Below are positions 63,614 through 64,000 of a stretch of DNA of 64,000 bases, in pieces; position 1 is the stretch's first letter, and every line of letters begins with the position of its first letter. The DNA lies in contig CALLVX010000085.1 in NCBI GenBank assembly GCA_938010765.1, positions 1 through 64,000 of the forward strand, read 5' to 3'. Under the pieces are notes generated by a model. The model searched no databases and was not told the origin of the DNA. It worked only from the letters and a program-made list of their open reading frames with translations. Origin of the DNA: an uncultured Flavobacteriaceae bacterium (GTDB lineage: Bacteria; Bacteroidota; Bacteroidia; Flavobacteriales; Flavobacteriaceae). The translations under genes were made by a program, and so were the position numbers.

Positions 63614-64000
63614 TACTTCTCTTTTAGTATCTTTTTTACAATATTCGATTTCGTAAGTACCGTAGCCGTAAGTGCACCTGAAAATAGCGCGCCTGCCACT
63701 CCCGCAGTTACAATATCTTGCCCTGTAAGAAAGAAGTTTTTTATGGGAGTCCTTGGTCTCAGGAACTTTTGTCTAAAACGCTTGGGAGTATGATCGATCC
63801 CGTAAATTTCACCCTTTGCATAATTGACAAAATGTTGTGTGGTTAGTGGTGACGAAAGTTCATAATGCGTTATTTTATCCTTCACATGCGGTAATTGTTT
63901 ATAAAGCTCTTTCAGAATGCGCTGGGCAATACTTTCTTTAAGGGCGTTATAATCTTTCCCTCTTTTCATCCAGCGACTTCCTTCCCAATTCGTGTATTTT
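63613..64000 (-). CDS. phytoene desaturase / retinol saturase-like FAD oxidoreductase, C-terminal part
   Basis: The frame is open to the right edge; the visible ~128 residues are the C-terminal end of the protein (NYAKGEIYGIDHTPKRF, FFLTGQDIVTAGVAGALFSG). FLTGQD followed by a Gly/Ala-rich helix is the FAD-binding C-terminal signature of the CrtI/all-trans-retinol 13,14-reductase family. The N-terminal Rossmann domain lies outside the window. The family desaturates or saturates isoprenoid chains; the substrate here is unknown. Confidence 0.85.
   Translation of the reverse strand, partial: KYTNWEGSRWMKRGKDYNALKESIAQRILKELYKQLPHVKDKITHYELSSPLTTQHFVNYAKGEIYGIDHTPKRFRQKFLRPRTPIKNFFLTGQDIVTAGVAGALFSGALTATVLTKSNIVKKILKEK

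Overview
The window looks like a chromosomal segment of a marine member of the Flavobacteriaceae (Bacteroidota). The evidence is a T9SS-type C-terminal sorting remnant, a fused E1 alpha/beta 2-oxoacid dehydrogenase, a head-GIN protein, membrane-anchored AraC regulators, promoters of the TTG-N(18-20)-TAnnTTTG type, A-rich leaders, and housekeeping genes in typical flavobacterial arrangements.

Region 1 (1-34863) is a large part of a trans-AT polyketide synthase (PKS) cluster, all on the + strand and open at the left edge. Four giant PKS genes (to 6679, 6907-13092, 13371-20291, 20322-24383) carry no acyltransferase domains. In reading order: inactive DH - three tandem enoyl-CoA hydratase (ECH) domains - two beta-branching ACPs - KS | DH - KR - ACP - KS - inactive DH - beta-branching ACP | beta-branching ACP - KS - KR - ACP - KS - DH | DH - KR - ACP - KS. 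Several modules are split across proteins. Genes 24659-32370 supply functions in trans: HMG synthase, ECH1, ECH2, an acyl-hydrolase-like AT, a metallo-beta-lactamase-fold hydrolase, a donor ACP, a Cys-to-Ser decarboxylating ketosynthase and a malonyl AT. A metal-dependent phosphatase-superfamily protein follows, then (after an IS5-like relic) an Sfp-type phosphopantetheinyl transferase. Together they predict a reduced polyketide chain with at least two HMG-type beta-branches. No releasing domain is visible.

Region 2 (34864-37389) is a scarred mobile-element junction. It holds the 3' half of a tRNA-Asn with its terminator, short direct repeats, a tyrosine integrase cut off by an IS3-family element, and on the other side of that element a truncated NAD(P)-binding gene. 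The IS has no target duplication, which suggests an IS-mediated deletion.

Region 3 (37572-64000) is ordinary chromosome: threonylcarbamoyl-AMP synthase, OmpA lipoprotein, glycosyltransferase, holA, a kinase-aminotransferase fusion, AraC regulators with a small envelope operon, E1 dehydrogenase, a peptidase-like outer-membrane protein, LOG protein, uvrA, nucleoside hydrolase, a DNA-repair/LexA-like divergent pair, a GluR0-like channel and a phytoene-desaturase-like oxidoreductase running off the right edge. Two genes here are broken: a DoxX gene by an in-frame TGA and the nucleoside hydrolase by a frameshift in a G7 run.
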